Source: Limnohabitans sp. 15K (GTDB lineage: Bacteria > Pseudomonadota > Gammaproteobacteria > Burkholderiales > Burkholderiaceae_C). From it: DNA of 64,000 nucleotides. The number at the start of each line of letters is the position of its first letter. The stretch's first letter is position 1. The notes beneath the pieces are model-generated. The model saw only the letters and a program-made list of their open reading frames with translations, searched no databases and was not told where the DNA came from. The position numbers were made by a program, and so were the translations under genes. Positions 1-13,110 of this stretch are shown piece by piece. The stretch is taken from positions 98,703 to 162,702 of the forward strand of contig NZ_NESM01000006.1 of the NCBI RefSeq assembly GCF_002778285.1. Reading direction: 5' to 3'.

Positions 1-1
1 C

Positions 2-751
2 AACAACTTCAATGCGCCGCGTGCGGTGTGCATGGCAGCCGTCCTGTACGTTTTCCGCAGCCTGGTGGACGATGACATCCCGTTGAATGCCGGTTGCTTG
101 AAGCCGCTCAAGGTGATTATTCCTCAGGGCTCCATGCTCAACCCCAACCCCCCGGCTTCGGTGGTGGCAGGCAATGTGGAGACCTCGACTTGCATCACCA
201 ATGCGCTGTTCGGTGCTTTGGGTGTGATGGCGGGCAGCCAGCCGACCATGAACAACTTCACCTTCGGCAATTCGCGGGTCCAGTACTACGAAACCATTTC
301 GGGTGGCAGCGGAGCGGGTGGTCGCTTTGACGCACAAGGCCAGTTGGTCGGTGGTTTTGACGGCACCTCGGTGGTGCAAACTCACATGACCAATTCACGC
401 CTCACGGACCCGGAGGTGCTGGAGTTCCGCTTTCCGGTGCGGCTGGAGAGTTACGCGATCCGAGAGGGCTCAGGCGGCGCGGGGCGCTGGCACGGTGGCG
501 ACGGCGGGGTGCGCCGTGTGCGCTTTTTGGAGCCGATGACGGCGGGCATTTTGTCTAACGGGCGCGTCCATCCGGCCTTTGGCATGGCGGGTGGTCACAG
601 CGGCCTGCCGGGCATCAACCGCGTGGTGCGCAGAGATGGCAGCGTGCAAGAGTTGGCACACATTGGCCAAGTTGAGATGCAGGCGGGCGATGTGTTTGAG
701 ATCCACACGCCGGGTGGAGGCGGGTTCGGCGAGCCCACAGTGGGCACTTAG
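2..751 (+). CDS. Hydantoinase B / oxoprolinase family protein, C-terminal part (5' end outside window)
   Basis: The reading frame is open from base 2, so the gene starts before the window and only its last 250 or so residues are seen. The Gly-rich segments (GGSGAGGRFDAQG, GSGGAGRWHGGDGG) and the terminal GGGGFGEP are typical of the C-terminal half of HyuB/5-oxoprolinase subunits, which hydrolyse hydantoin- or oxoproline-type cyclic amides in an ATP-dependent way. The partner HyuA domain would lie upstream or in the same chain. The substrate cannot be told from this part. An internal GTG at 26 is not the real start. Confidence 0.85.
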   Translation, partial: NNFNAPRAVCMAAVLYVFRSLVDDDIPLNAGCLKPLKVIIPQGSMLNPNPPASVVAGNVETSTCITNALFGALGVMAGSQPTMNNFTFGNSRVQYYETISGGSGAGGRFDAQGQLVGGFDGTSVVQTHMTNSRLTDPEVLEFRFPVRLESYAIREGSGGAGRWHGGDGGVRRVRFLEPMTAGILSNGRVHPAFGMAGGHSGLPGINRVVRRDGSVQELAHIGQVEMQAGDVFEIHTPGGGGFGEPTVGT

Positions 752-767
752 GTCAGTCGGTGGTGGA

Positions 768-1106
768 TCAGGGTTTTTTCGGTGATGCGCTAGGGGCTTG
801 GCCGTAGGTCTGCCCTTGCACCCGAATGCCCTGTTCTGACAAACTGGCCGCTTTTTTAGGGCCGATGCCTTTGACGCGTTGCATCACGTCTGGCCAATCT
901 CGAAAAGGCGCTTTTTGGCGTGCGTCTATGATTTGCCGCGTCATGGCTGGGCCCAAGCCTTTCAGGCCATCGAGCTCAATTTCTGTGGCCTGGTTCAGGT
1001 CCACTTGGGCCCAAGCCACCGATGCCATTAGGCCGAAGCTAATGTTGACGGCGATGGCCTTGATGGCAATGGCTTTTATGGTGCTGATGGCGATGTTTTG
1101 GATCAT
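768..1106 (-). CDS. ComEA-like helix-hairpin-helix DNA-binding protein, exported
   Basis: About 112 residues. A hydrophobic N-terminus ending in AWAQ looks like a signal peptide. It is followed by a tandem helix-hairpin-helix domain (VDLNQATEIELDGLKGLG, then MQRVKGIGPKKAASL), as in ComEA proteins that bind incoming DNA in the periplasm during transformation. I place the start at 1106 because AGGAGAGG lies just upstream. The frame is open further upstream (to 1199), but that stretch does not look coding. It stands alone between a convergent gene and lapB, so a role in DNA uptake is inferred from the family only. Confidence 0.75.
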   Translation of the reverse strand: MIQNIAISTIKAIAIKAIAVNISFGLMASVAWAQVDLNQATEIELDGLKGLGPAMTRQIIDARQKAPFRDWPDVMQRVKGIGPKKAASLSEQGIRVQGQTYGQAPSASPKKP

Positions 1107-1225
1107 CTTGACCTCTCCTGGTGCAGGGCTGCAAAACCCTGCAGCAGCCCGCATTTTGGGCACCGATGAGATACCGGTGCAAGGCCTAGGGCGCTGCACT
1201 TGAAACCAGTTGTTTCAAGCAGGCT

Positions 1226-2383
1226 TCAGAGTTCTTCGATGCGACGGGGTGGGTAGCTGTCCCAAGCTTGGCAACCTGGGCAATGCCAAAAATGTTCTTT
1301 GGCTTCAAACCCGCAGGCTGCGCAGCGGTAACGGGCCAGGGGCCGAATGGCCTGCTCCAGTGCTTTTTGGACAGGAGCTGGCAAGGCGGGCGTGGCGGGG
1401 CTTTCGTCTGACAACCAACGAGCAGCCGCCATCAACGAGGTGTGTTGGCTCAAGTGGTCGAGGTAGCGTTGGTGCGATGCCGCTTGGCCCTCTGGCGAGG
1501 TGGCTGTCAACGCGGTGATGGCGTCCAGCACATCGATGCTGGGCTGTTTGTCGTAATGCTTTTGCAAAAGCTGTATGGCCTGCTCGCCTAAAGAAGCCGC
1601 CTGCGCGGCCTTGACCAAGCTGGGCGCAGCCAGTGTGGCCGCGGCATCGCTGCGTTCAAACAAGACCGACAAAGTGGCAAAGGCTTCTGCGGCTTGTCCT
1701 TGGGACAGTTGAAGCTGCCCCAGCAAAATACGCGGTCTGGCGGCTTCGGGGGTGGTTTGCAGGGCTGTGGTGAGCAATTGCAGGGCTTTGACTGCATCGC
1801 CTTGTTGCACCGCTTCACGGGCCTGCTCGCATTGGTAATGCGCCAGACGCATCTCAAAATTGGCTTCGCCCGACTTTTCCAAAAGTCGAGCCACTTGGGC
1901 AGCCTCCGGCCATTCGCGCGAGCGCTCGTAAATCGCCAACCGCGCCAGTCGCGACTGACCTTCGTACGAGGTGCCTTCCAGTTTGCGCAAGGCTTCTTCG
2001 GCGCGGTCCAGCAGTCCCGCTTTCAAGAAGTCGAGTGCCAAGCCGTGTTGGGCACGCTGGCGATCGGCGCTGCTCAAGTCAGCCCTGGAGAGCAGGTGCT
2101 CATGGACACGCACCGCACGGTCATACTCACCACGGCGGCGGAACAAATTGCCCAAAGCGAAATGCAATTCAGACGTGTCCGGGTCGTTTTGCACGGCCTC
2201 AATGAAGGCGTCAATGGCCTGGTCTTGCTGTTCATTGAGCAGGTAATTGAGCCCTTTGAAATAAGCGCGAGGTGCCTGGCGGTTGGCAATGCGCATTTGT
2301 CGAAGGTCCAGGCGTGAGGCAATCCAGCCGAGGGCAAACGCGGCGGGCAGGCCCACCAAAATCCAGGTCAGGTCAAGTTCCAT
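1226..2383 (-). CDS. lapB: Lipopolysaccharide assembly protein LapB
   Basis: 385 residues, the usual LapB length. An N-terminal membrane anchor (LTWILVGLPAAFALGWIA) is followed by TPR repeats and a C-terminal rubredoxin-like metal site with two Cys pairs (CAACGF...CPGC), the family layout. LapB works with FtsH to control LpxC and so the rate of LPS synthesis at the inner membrane. Its start overlaps the end of lapA by 11 bp, which suggests translational coupling. The order ihfB-lapA-lapB after rpsA is conserved in many proteobacteria and supports the call. Confidence 0.93.
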   Translation of the reverse strand: MELDLTWILVGLPAAFALGWIASRLDLRQMRIANRQAPRAYFKGLNYLLNEQQDQAIDAFIEAVQNDPDTSELHFALGNLFRRRGEYDRAVRVHEHLLSRADLSSADRQRAQHGLALDFLKAGLLDRAEEALRKLEGTSYEGQSRLARLAIYERSREWPEAAQVARLLEKSGEANFEMRLAHYQCEQAREAVQQGDAVKALQLLTTALQTTPEAARPRILLGQLQLSQGQAAEAFATLSVLFERSDAAATLAAPSLVKAAQAASLGEQAIQLLQKHYDKQPSIDVLDAITALTATSPEGQAASHQRYLDHLSQHTSLMAAARWLSDESPATPALPAPVQKALEQAIRPLARYRCAACGFEAKEHFWHCPGCQAWDSYPPRRIEEL

Positions 2384-2660
2384 AGGGTTTCGCAGGCTCA
2401 GGGATGGGCTCAGTGGGAGCCGAAGTGTTCATGCGCAGCGCTTGGCGGTGTCGCCACCAACGGGGCACCATGCCCAATACGCCCACGGCGACACCCAAGC
2501 CAAACGCGCACAGCACCACCAAAACGGTGGGTGCTGACCAAAAGGTGCCGAAAAAGAAATTGACGCGCGTTTCTTGCTGGTTGTTCAGCGCAAAAGCAAA
2601 CAGGGTGAAAAAGACAGCGGCTTTCAGTAGCCACTGAAGCAGCCGAAGCAGACGTTTCAT
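2373..2660 (-). CDS. lapA: Lipopolysaccharide assembly protein LapA (DUF1049)
   Basis: 95 residues with two membrane segments (LLQWLLKAAVFFTLFAFAL and APTVLVVLCAFGLGVAVGVLG) separated by the NNQQETRVNFFFGTF loop typical of DUF1049. It is encoded immediately before lapB and overlaps it. Its position downstream of ihfB is the same as in other beta- and gammaproteobacteria. It is an inner-membrane protein that acts with LapB in LPS assembly; its exact biochemical role is not settled in the family. Confidence 0.9.
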   Translation of the reverse strand: MKRLLRLLQWLLKAAVFFTLFAFALNNQQETRVNFFFGTFWSAPTVLVVLCAFGLGVAVGVLGMVPRWWRHRQALRMNTSAPTEPIPEPAKPYGT

Positions 2661-2764
2661 GGATGACCTCGGAATCTGGCTGCATTCTAACGGGCCACCC
2701 GCCTAAGCAAGGTGCCGGATGGGCCTGATGCGGCAATCGCCATTCATGCGGCAGGGCTGGGCGC

Positions 2765-3079
2765 TCAGTCTTTGGCTGCACCAGAACTTTGGCTGGCTGT
2801 GCCCGAATCCACGGCTTCTCGCAAAGCTTTGCCGGGTTTGAAATGGGGGACCCGTTTTTCGGGAATTTGAACACTCTCGCCAGAGCGGGGGTTGCGGCCC
2901 ACACGCGGTGGACGGCGGTTGATGGAGAAGCTGCCAAAGCCACGGATCTCAATGCGGTGGCCTTTAACCAGCGCGTCGCTCATGGCGTCGAGCACCGTTT
3001 TGACGGCCAATTCGGCGTCACGGTGGGTCAGCTGCGCAAAGCGTGCGGCGAGTTCTTCAACCAGATCGGATCGGGTCAT
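2765..3079 (-). CDS. ihfB: Integration host factor subunit beta
   Basis: 104 residues from [14 protein letters not shown]. It is a standard HU/IHF fold with the DNA-intercalating arm [14 protein letters not shown], and the early TRSDL is the beta-subunit signature. IHF bends DNA at specific sites for recombination, replication and transcription. I start at 3079 rather than the upstream in-frame ATG at 3121, because the IHF N-terminus aligns there. It lies downstream of rpsA, the usual neighbour, with a strong hairpin terminator between them. The C-terminus ([13 protein letters not shown]) is a short extension beyond the domain. Confidence 0.95.
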   Translation of the reverse strand: MTRSDLVEELAARFAQLTHRDAELAVKTVLDAMSDALVKGHRIEIRGFGSFSINRRPPRVGRNPRSGESVQIPEKRVPHFKPGKALREAVDSGTASQSSGAAKD

Positions 3080-3126
3080 GTTGTCACTTCGTTGTGGATG
3101 GCACTTGCAGGTGTCTGGCACCCCTC

Positions 3127-3163
3127 TTAAAAAAGCCTGCCCCCATCACAGGGGCAGGCTTTT
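3127..3163 (-). terminator. Intrinsic terminator after rpsA
   Basis: On the minus strand GCCTGCCCC and GGGGCAGGC form a perfect stem with a short loop, followed by six T. It lies between the rpsA stop and the ihfB start. Confidence 0.85.
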
Positions 3164-3193
3164 CAGACAGCAAGCGTCTTCAGATCAAAAAGA

Positions 3194-4873
3194 TCAGTTG
3201 TTATCCAGCTTGGCACGCAACAAAGCGCCCAGGCTGGTGGTGCCAGCGTTTTCGCTCTTGGACTGTTGTGACAAGGAAGCCATGGCTTCTTGTTGGTCCA
3301 CAGCGTCTTTGGCTTTGATCGACAACTGGATGTTGCGGGTCTTGCGGTCCACGTTCACCACCACAGCGGTCACTTCGTCGCCGACTTTCAGCACATGGCT
3401 GGCATCTTCCACGCGGTCACGCGAGATTTCGGACACACGCAGGTAACCGATGATGTCTTCGCCCAGGTCGATTTCAGCGCCCTTGGCATCCACAGTCTTG
3501 ACCTTGCCGGTGACGGTCTGGCCTTTGTCGTTGATCGACACGAAAGTGGTGAAAGGATCGGAGTCGAGCTGTTTGATGCCCAAGCTGATGCGCTCGCGGT
3601 CCACGTCCACAGCCAAGACCAAAGCCTCAACTTCTTGACCCTTCTTGAATTCGCGCACAGCGTTTTCGCCGGTTTCGTTCCAAGACAAGTCAGACAAGTG
3701 CACCAAGCCGTCGATGCCGGCAGCCAAGCCCACGAACACGCCGAAGTCGGTGATCGACTTGATCGGGCCCTTGACGCGGTCGCCGCGCTTGGTGTTCTGA
3801 GCGAACTCTTGCCATGGGTTGGCACGGCACTGCTTCATGCCCAAGCTGATGCGGCGCTTGTCTTCGTCGATCTCGAGGACCATGACTTCGACTTCGTCAC
3901 CCAAAGCAACGATCTTGGAAGGTGCCACGTTCTTGTTGGTCCAGTCCATTTCGGAGACGTGCACCAAGCCTTCGATGCCTGGCTCGAGTTCCACAAACGC
4001 GCCGTAGTCGGCGATGTTGGTGATCTTGCCGAACATGCGGGTGCTTTGTGGGTAGCGGCGGTTCACGCCCATCCATGGGTCGTCGCCCATTTGCTTCAGA
4101 CCCAAGGACACGCGGTTTTTCTCGGTGTCGAACTTGAGGATCTTGGCGGTGATTTCCTGACCAGCCGTGACCACTTCGGAAGGGTGACGGACACGGCGCC
4201 ATGCCATGTCGGTGATGTGCAGCAAGCCGTCGATACCGCCCAAGTCCACGAACGCACCGTATTCGGTGATGTTCTTGACCACACCGTGAACGATGGAGCC
4301 TTCGCGCAATGTTTCCATCAGCTTGGCGCGCTCTTCGCCCATCGAGGCTTCCACCACAGCGCGGCGTGACAACACAACGTTGTTGCGCTTGCGGTCGAGC
4401 TTGATGACCTTGAATTCCAGGGTCTTGTTCTCATAGGGTGACAGGTCTTTGGTGGGACGTGTGTCGACCAAAGAGCCGGGCAAGAAAGCACGGATGCCGT
4501 TGACGAGCACCGTGAGGCCACCCTTGACTTTGCCGCTGGTCACGCCAGTGACGAACTCGCCAGATTCCAGGGCTTTTTCCAAAGACATCCACGAAGCCAA
4601 ACGCTTGGCGGTGTCGCGCGACAAGATGGTGTCGCCGTAGCCGTTTTCGATGGAGCCGATGGCCACCGAGACAAAGTCGCCGACCTGGACTTCGATTTCA
4701 CCCTGGTCGTTCTTGAACTCTTCGAGGGGCACATACGACTCGGACTTGAGACCGGCGTTGACCACAACGAAGTTGTGCTCGATGCGCACGACTTCAGCGG
4801 TGATGACTTCACCTGGGCGCATTTCGGTGCGCGTCAGTGATTCTTCGAATAGGGCGGCAAATGATTCAGACAT
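3194..4873 (-). CDS. rpsA: 30S ribosomal protein S1
   Basis: 559 residues, the normal length for six-domain S1. Six S1/OB repeats are visible, including [35 protein letters not shown] and [19 protein letters not shown]1 binds mRNA and helps the 30S subunit unfold and load leaders that lack strong ribosome binding sites. It follows the cmk domain gene with a 195-bp gap, the conserved cmk-rpsA-ihfB order. The gap probably holds its promoter and autoregulatory leader, but I see no clear box in it. Confidence 0.98.
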   Translation of the reverse strand: MSESFAALFEESLTRTEMRPGEVITAEVVRIEHNFVVVNAGLKSESYVPLEEFKNDQGEIEVQVGDFVSVAIGSIENGYGDTILSRDTAKRLASWMSLEKALESGEFVTGVTSGKVKGGLTVLVNGIRAFLPGSLVDTRPTKDLSPYENKTLEFKVIKLDRKRNNVVLSRRAVVEASMGEERAKLMETLREGSIVHGVVKNITEYGAFVDLGGIDGLLHITDMAWRRVRHPSEVVTAGQEITAKILKFDTEKNRVSLGLKQMGDDPWMGVNRRYPQSTRMFGKITNIADYGAFVELEPGIEGLVHVSEMDWTNKNVAPSKIVALGDEVEVMVLEIDEDKRRISLGMKQCRANPWQEFAQNTKRGDRVKGPIKSITDFGVFVGLAAGIDGLVHLSDLSWNETGENAVREFKKGQEVEALVLAVDVDRERISLGIKQLDSDPFTTFVSINDKGQTVTGKVKTVDAKGAEIDLGEDIIGYLRVSEISRDRVEDASHVLKVGDEVTAVVVNVDRKTRNIQLSIKAKDAVDQQEAMASLSQQSKSENAGTTSLGALLRAKLDNN

Positions 4874-5068
4874 GGTATTTCCTCATCCACAAGTTCAGGA
4901 CTGACGAGCGCGACATGCGTCGTTTCCAGGAGCTGACAGTGGCGATTGGTTTGCGGCGTGAGCCGCGGTTGGTTTTTTAAAAAACCACCTGGCCAGTGAG
5001 CAAGCTGCACGATGAGAGCCGGGTGGAACTTCAGGTCAGCCCACACAGGGCGGGCTGGGGTGGCCGTT

Positions 5069-7069
5069 TTAGGTTGGAAAACCGAAAACCTGCCGGCTTT
5101 GCCACCAGACCATCACCTGTTCCACCGAGGCTTCGATGGTCAAGGACGAGTTGTCCAGTTGCAAGGCATCTTGTGCTGGCTTGAGTGGCGCTACGCTGCG
5201 AGACATGTCCCGGGCGTCGCGTGCTTCCAAGTCAGCGCGAAGAGCGTCGATATTAGCCGAAAAACCCTTAGAAATCAATTGCTTATGACGTCTTTCAGCG
5301 CGTTTGGCGGCGCTGGCGGTCAAAAAAACCTTCAAAGGCGCCTTCGGGAAGATCACCGTGCCCATGTCTCTGCCGTCTGCCAAAAGGCCTGGCAGGCGCT
5401 GAAAACTGTGTTGCAGGTCGACCAAAGCATCTCGCACGGCTGGCAATACGGACACTTTGGAGGCGTTCATGCCGCCTTGTTCGCTGCGGATCGCATCGGT
5501 CACGTCGACGTTGCTGAGCAGCACCTGCTCGCCTTCAAAGCGCACGGGCAGACTGCGGGCCAATTTGGCAATCGCAGCTTCATCGGTGGCTTCCAAGGTC
5601 AGGCCCGCTTGCAAAGCGGCATGGGCCGTGACGCGGTAGAGCGCGCCTGAATCCAGGTAGTGGTAACCCAGCTGCGCAGCAACCCGGCTGGCCAGCGTGC
5701 CTTTGCCCGAGGCCGTGGGGCCGTCGATGCAGATGACTGGAATGTTCGCAGCCGCTGTATGCGCCACCGAGAACAGGGCCTCAAAGTAATCGGGGAAGGT
5801 CTTGGCCACGCATTTAGGGTCTTCGATGCGAACCGGCACCTGATCGGCGTTGAAAGCCGCGAGGGAAAAACACATGGCCACGCGGTGGTCGTCGTAGGTG
5901 TGGATGCTGGCGCGCTGCCATTGATTGGCGGGCAGGGGGTGGATGGTGATCCAGTCCGGACCTTCTTCGACGGTGGCACCGAGCTTGCGGCTTTCGATGG
6001 CTATGGCCGCAATGCGGTCGGTTTCTTTCACGCGCCAGCTGGCGATGTTGCGCAGCGTGGTGGGGCCGTCGGCATACAGCGCCATCACGGCCAAGGTCAT
6101 GGCCGCGTCGGGGATGTGGTTGCAGTCGAGCGTGATGCCCTTGAGTGGCCAGGCGCCTCGCTTTATTTCGAGCCAGTTGGGCCCACTGGTGATTTTGGCG
6201 CCCATCTGTTCGGCGGCGTCCATGAAGCGGATGTCGCCTTGGATCGAGTCGGCCCCAACGCCCTGGATGCGGATGCCGTCGCCCTTGGTAATGGCTCCCA
6301 GCGCGATAAAGTAGCTGGCCGAAGACGCGTCGGCTTCGACATGGATCGTGCCCGGGGACTGGTAGCGGCTGCCCGCCGGGATGACAAAACGTTCCCAACC
6401 GAGGCGCTCGACTTGAATGCCGTAGCGCGCCAGCAGGTTGAGCGTGATTTCAATGTAGGGCTTGCTGATGAGTTCACCCACCACCTCGATGGTGATGGCG
6501 CGGTCTTGGGCCGCCAAGGGCAGGGCCATCAGCAAGGCCGTAAGGAACTGGCTGGACACATCGCCGCGCACGGGGATGGGTTTGTCGAGCTGCAGCGAAG
6601 GCTGGCGCACGCGCAGTGGCGGGTAGCCCTCGTTGCCCAGGTAGTCGATGGCGCAACCCAGCTCGCGCAGGGCGTCCACGAGGTCGCCAATCGGGCGCTC
6701 GTGCATGCGTGGCACACCTTTGAGCGTGAAGTCACCGCCTTGCACCGCCAGTGCAGCGGTGAGCGGGCGCATTGCCGTGCCCGCGTTGCCCATGAAAAAT
6801 TCAATCGCTTCAGTGGGCCAGGCGCGACCGCCCAGGCCGGTGATGGTCACTGTGGTGCCTGCCACCTCGACCCCACAGCCCAATTGGCGCAGCGCAGCCA
6901 GCATCACGCGGGTGTCGTCCGAGTCGAGCAGGTCGTGCACCACGGTCGTGCCTTCGCACAGTGCCGAGAGCAGCAGCACACGGTTGGAAATGCTTTTGGA
7001 GCCGGGCAGGGTGACGGTGCCGGACGCGCCTTGCAGCGCAGGAATGTCGAGGAAGGCGGTGGAGAACAT
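5069..7069 (-). CDS. aroA-cmk: Fused EPSP synthase (AroA) - cytidylate kinase (CMK)
   Basis: 666 residues from [17 protein letters not shown]. Residues 1 to about 438 are a complete 3-phosphoshikimate 1-carboxyvinyltransferase ([45 protein letters not shown]), the sixth shikimate step. A linker of a few residues leads into a complete CMK from about residue 442 ([17 protein letters not shown]-loop; [18 protein letters not shown]), which phosphorylates CMP/dCMP. In most bacteria these are separate neighbouring genes. Here there is no stop or second start between them. The start is chosen at 7069, four bases after the tyrA stop; the longer frame up to 7135 lies inside tyrA. Confidence 0.96.
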   Translation of the reverse strand: MFSTAFLDIPALQGASGTVTLPGSKSISNRVLLLSALCEGTTVVHDLLDSDDTRVMLAALRQLGCGVEVAGTTVTITGLGGRAWPTEAIEFFMGNAGTAMRPLTAALAVQGGDFTLKGVPRMHERPIGDLVDALRELGCAIDYLGNEGYPPLRVRQPSLQLDKPIPVRGDVSSQFLTALLMALPLAAQDRAITIEVVGELISKPYIEITLNLLARYGIQVERLGWERFVIPAGSRYQSPGTIHVEADASSASYFIALGAITKGDGIRIQGVGADSIQGDIRFMDAAEQMGAKITSGPNWLEIKRGAWPLKGITLDCNHIPDAAMTLAVMALYADGPTTLRNIASWRVKETDRIAAIAIESRKLGATVEEGPDWITIHPLPANQWQRASIHTYDDHRVAMCFSLAAFNADQVPVRIEDPKCVAKTFPDYFEALFSVAHTAAANIPVICIDGPTASGKGTLASRVAAQLGYHYLDSGALYRVTAHAALQAGLTLEATDEAAIAKLARSLPVRFEGEQVLLSNVDVTDAIRSEQGGMNASKVSVLPAVRDALVDLQHSFQRLPGLLADGRDMGTVIFPKAPLKVFLTASAAKRAERRHKQLISKGFSANIDALRADLEARDARDMSRSVAPLKPAQDALQLDNSSLTIEASVEQVMVWWQSRQVFGFPT

Positions 7070-7073
7070 GGGG

Positions 7074-7970
7074 TCAGTCTTCAGAGGCTTTGTTGCAAGC
7101 GTTGCCCGCTTGCAGCGTCCAGGCCGAGCGCACATCGCTGGCTTGTTGAATCAGTTGCTGCAGCGCTGCTGTGTCGCCTTGCTTCAAGGTGTTTTCAAAT
7201 TGATCAAGCGCCGCGCGAAAGTGCGCCATTTGCGTGAGCACTTCAGACTGGTTGGCGCTCAAAATATCTCGCCAGACCGACGCATCCGATGCGGCGATGC
7301 GAGAGAAATCGCGAAAGCCAGGGCCTGCCATCTCCAAAAACGCTGCGCCTTGCGGCTGGGCAGTGAGCGCATTCACTGCCGCAAAGGCCAAGAGGTGAGG
7401 CAGGTGGCTGACGGCTGCAAAAGTGGCGTCATGCGCCTCGGGGGTCATGTGGCTCACATGGCTGCCGATGGCAGTCCAGACTTCGCTCGCTGTTTGGATG
7501 TGGCGGATGCTGTTTTGCGGCAAGGGCGTGAGGATGGTCCGGCGCGCTTGGTAAAGCGAAGCCTCAGCATGCTCGATGCCCGCCACTTCTTTGCCCGCAA
7601 TCGGGTGGGCGGGCACAAAGCAGCTCAGGCGTTCGCCCAAAGTGGCCTGGGCTGCCGAGATCACATCGCACTTGGTCGAGCCCACATCCATCAGCAAGGC
7701 GCCGGGTGACAGGGTGTCTCGCAGCGCAGCAAAGCTGCTGTGCATGGCCCCCACGGGCACGGCCAGCAAGACCAAATCGGCACCTTGCACCGCCTCGGCC
7801 ACGCTGCGGCAGGCTTGGTCGATGACACCCAGCTCAAGTGCGCGTTGGCGTGTTTTTTCAGAGGCACTGAAGCCGGTGATGTGTTGCACAAGACCGGCTT
7901 CGCGCAAGGCGAGCGCGAACGAGCCGCCCATCAGGCCGCAGCCAATCAGGGCCAGGCGTTCAAATTTCAC
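7074..7970 (-). CDS. tyrA: Prephenate dehydrogenase
   Basis: 298 residues beginning with GTG at 7970 ([26 protein letters not shown]). The Rossmann GCGLMGGS motif is at the N-terminus, and HPIAGKE, which helps form the prephenate site, is further on. It oxidatively decarboxylates prephenate toward tyrosine. It lies 7 bp after the pheA stop and 4 bp before aroA-cmk, so the aromatic genes form one tight operon. The longer open frame upstream overlaps pheA and does not match the family, which is why I take the GTG. Confidence 0.93.
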   Translation of the reverse strand: MKFERLALIGCGLMGGSFALALREAGLVQHITGFSASEKTRQRALELGVIDQACRSVAEAVQGADLVLLAVPVGAMHSSFAALRDTLSPGALLMDVGSTKCDVISAAQATLGERLSCFVPAHPIAGKEVAGIEHAEASLYQARRTILTPLPQNSIRHIQTASEVWTAIGSHVSHMTPEAHDATFAAVSHLPHLLAFAAVNALTAQPQGAAFLEMAGPGFRDFSRIAASDASVWRDILSANQSEVLTQMAHFRAALDQFENTLKQGDTAALQQLIQQASDVRSAWTLQAGNACNKASED

Positions 7971-7977
7971 CGCGCAC

Positions 7978-9078
7978 TCACTCAGGCACGGGGTAGGAAC
8001 CCAGCACCTTGTAAAACGCGCAAAGGCCTTGTAGCTCTTGCAAAGCCGCCGCCACATGCGGCTCGCTGATGTGCCCTTGCAGGTCGATGTAGAAGTAATA
8101 CTCCCACTGACCCGATTTGGCGGGGCGCGACTCAAAGCGGGTCATGGACACGCCGTTGTTTTTGAGCGGCACCAGCAAATCGTGCACCGCACCCGGGCGG
8201 TTGGGCACCGACACCACCAAACTGGTGCAGTCTTTGCCCGAAGCAGGTGGCGTGGCCAGGGTCTGGGGCAATGTGATGACGGCAAACCGGGTGCGGTTGA
8301 GTGCCTCATCTTGGATGGCGTGGTGCACGATGTGCAGGCCAAACTGGCTGGCGGCGCGTTCGCTGGCCAAGGCCGCCCAAGCCGGATTGGTGGCGGCCAA
8401 GCGTGCGCCTTCGGCGTTGCTCGACACCGCGCGGCGCTCCACATGTGGCAGGTGCTTGGACAACCAGCCTTGGCATTGCGCCAACGCCTGGGGGTGGGCC
8501 ATCACGACTTCGATGCCTGCATCGGAGTTGAGCTGGCGCAGCAAATTGAAGCGCACCTGCAGGCTGACTTCGCCCACCACATGCACAGGCGAGCGCAAGA
8601 ACAAATCGAGCGAACGGGCCACCACGCCTTCGGTGGTGTTTTCCATCCCCACGACACCGTATTGGGCGGTGCCCGCTGTGGTGGCGTGGAAGACTTCGTC
8701 GAAGTTGGCGCAGTAAATCAGGTTGGCGGCGCTGCCAAAAAACTCAATCGCGGCTTGTTCGCAAAAGGTGCCTTGAGGCCCCAGCACCGCCACACGTTGC
8801 GGCGCTTCGAGTGCCAGGCAGGCCGACATGATCTCGCGCCAGATGGAGGCAACGTGTTCATTTTTCAGTGGACCAGGGTTGGCCTGGGTGATCTTGTCGA
8901 TGACCTGGGCGACGCGGTCGGGGCGAAAGAAGGGCGAGCCTTCGGCGCGTTTGATTTCGCCGACCTTTTCGGCCACATGGGCGCGCTGGTTCAACAGGCT
9001 GAGCAGCTGCTTGTCCAGCGCGTCGATTTCCACGCGCAACGCGCCCAGGGCATCCGACTGAATGGGTTGTTGGCTCAT
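7978..9078 (-). CDS. pheA: Chorismate mutase / prephenate dehydratase (P-protein)
   Basis: 366 residues, normal for the bifunctional P-protein. It has an N-terminal AroQ chorismate mutase (LRVEIDALDKQLLSLLNQRA), then a prephenate dehydratase domain with GPQGTFCEQAA and the NRTRF motif. The C-terminal ACT domain carries GAVHDLL and ESRP, the phenylalanine-binding motifs. It makes phenylpyruvate from chorismate and should be feedback-inhibited by phenylalanine. It sits between serC and tyrA, as in related betaproteobacteria. Confidence 0.96.
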   Translation of the reverse strand: MSQQPIQSDALGALRVEIDALDKQLLSLLNQRAHVAEKVGEIKRAEGSPFFRPDRVAQVIDKITQANPGPLKNEHVASIWREIMSACLALEAPQRVAVLGPQGTFCEQAAIEFFGSAANLIYCANFDEVFHATTAGTAQYGVVGMENTTEGVVARSLDLFLRSPVHVVGEVSLQVRFNLLRQLNSDAGIEVVMAHPQALAQCQGWLSKHLPHVERRAVSSNAEGARLAATNPAWAALASERAASQFGLHIVHHAIQDEALNRTRFAVITLPQTLATPPASGKDCTSLVVSVPNRPGAVHDLLVPLKNNGVSMTRFESRPAKSGQWEYYFYIDLQGHISEPHVAAALQELQGLCAFYKVLGSYPVPE

Positions 9079-9118
9079 GTCTCGTGTTCTTTATGGCAGA
9101 CTGTTTCGAGTGAAAGCG

Positions 9119-10210
9119 TCAGGCCTGTGTTTTTTCAAATTCGCGCATGTAGGCCACCAAGGCCTGCACACCATCCAAGGGCATGGCGTTGTAAATACTG
9201 GCACGCATCCCGCCCACCGATTTGTGTCCTTTGAGCTGCAGCAAGTTGGCCGCTTTGGCCCCGGCCAAGAACGCATCGTTGCGTGACTCGTCGCGCAGAA
9301 AAAAGGGCACGTTCATGCGCGAGCGGCAATTCATGGCGACTTTGTTCACGTACAGGCTGGAACTGTCCAGAAAGTCATACAGCAAAGTAGCTTTGGCGAT
9401 GTTGCGCTGCTCCATGGCCGCGATGCCGCCATGCTTTTTGAGCCATTGAAACACCAAGCCCGCGATGTAAATGCTGTAAGTCGGTGGCGTGTTGTACATG
9501 GACTGGTTCTCGGCCACCAGTTTGTAGTCAAAGGCACTTGGGCAATGCGACAGGGCTTGGCCCATCAGGTCTTCGCGCACGATGACCAAGGTCAGGCCTG
9601 CTGGCCCCAGGTTCTTTTGTGCGCCACCAAAAGCCAAACCCACGCGTGACCAGTCCACCGAGCGCGATGCGACATGGGATGAAAAATCCACCACCAGGGG
9701 TGCATCGCTGCCCAAGGCTTTGAGGTCAGGCAGCTCATGAAACTCAACACCGTGGATGGTTTCATTGCTGCAGATGTGCACATAGCGGCTGTCTGCGCCC
9801 AGCTGCCAAGTGGCCGGGTCGGGCAGGGTGGTAAAGCCTTCTGCCTGAGCCGATGCGGCCACGCGGGTGGTGCCGTATTTGCCCGCTTCTTTTTCGGACT
9901 TCTGGCTCCAGCTGCCGGTGAGCACAAAGTCCATGGCCCCGCCTTGCGACAGGTTCATGGGCACGATGGCGTTTTCGGCCAAGCCACCGCCTTGCATGAA
10001 CAGAATTTTGAAGTGGGCTGGAACGGCGAGCAATTCGCGCAAATCGTTTTCGGCTTGCTCGTAAATGCTGATGAACTCTTTGCCGCGGTGGCTCATTTCC
10101 ATCACGCTCATTCCTGAGCCATGCCAATCCAGCATCTCGGCTGCAGCTTGCTGCAGCACGGCTTCGGGCATGACGGCAGGGCCTGCCGAGAAGTTGAAAG
10201 CGCGCCCCAT
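9119..10210 (-). CDS. serC: Phosphoserine aminotransferase
   Basis: 363 residues starting [16 protein letters not shown], the canonical SerC N-terminus. The PLP lysine lies in GGAQKNLGP, and [12 protein letters not shown] near the C-terminus is the family signature. It converts 3-phosphohydroxypyruvate to phosphoserine and also serves the pyridoxine pathway. A GTG directly before the ATG (10213) is an alternative start. It begins only 3 bp after the gyrA stop, so gyrA and serC are probably cotranscribed. Confidence 0.96.
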   Translation of the reverse strand: MGRAFNFSAGPAVMPEAVLQQAAAEMLDWHGSGMSVMEMSHRGKEFISIYEQAENDLRELLAVPAHFKILFMQGGGLAENAIVPMNLSQGGAMDFVLTGSWSQKSEKEAGKYGTTRVAASAQAEGFTTLPDPATWQLGADSRYVHICSNETIHGVEFHELPDLKALGSDAPLVVDFSSHVASRSVDWSRVGLAFGGAQKNLGPAGLTLVIVREDLMGQALSHCPSAFDYKLVAENQSMYNTPPTYSIYIAGLVFQWLKKHGGIAAMEQRNIAKATLLYDFLDSSSLYVNKVAMNCRSRMNVPFFLRDESRNDAFLAGAKAANLLQLKGHKSVGGMRASIYNAMPLDGVQALVAYMREFEKTQA

Positions 10211-10213
10211 CAC

Positions 10214-12880
<2,667 letters not shown>

Positions 12881-13110
12881 ATATAGAAGAAGGGGATTGG
12901 CGCTTTAAAACATGCATTTTAGGTGCAAGTGCGTGTCGCGTATATGCAACATTTGTCATTCATCATGGGCCTTGCTGTCTCGTGTGTACGCCGTTTAACG
13001 ATTGGGTTTCATGTCTATGGCACAATAAAACCCAACGGTTCAGGTGGAGGTCATCTGAAACGTATTTTTTTCGCAGCGAGTCTGCGGCTTTATCTCAAAA
13101 GAGGAAGACC

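Noticed and set aside
5660..7237. Long open frame opposite aroA-cmk
   Set aside because: Shadow of a well-identified gene in a GC-biased genome; Gly/His/Arg-rich product with no domain and no ribosome site.
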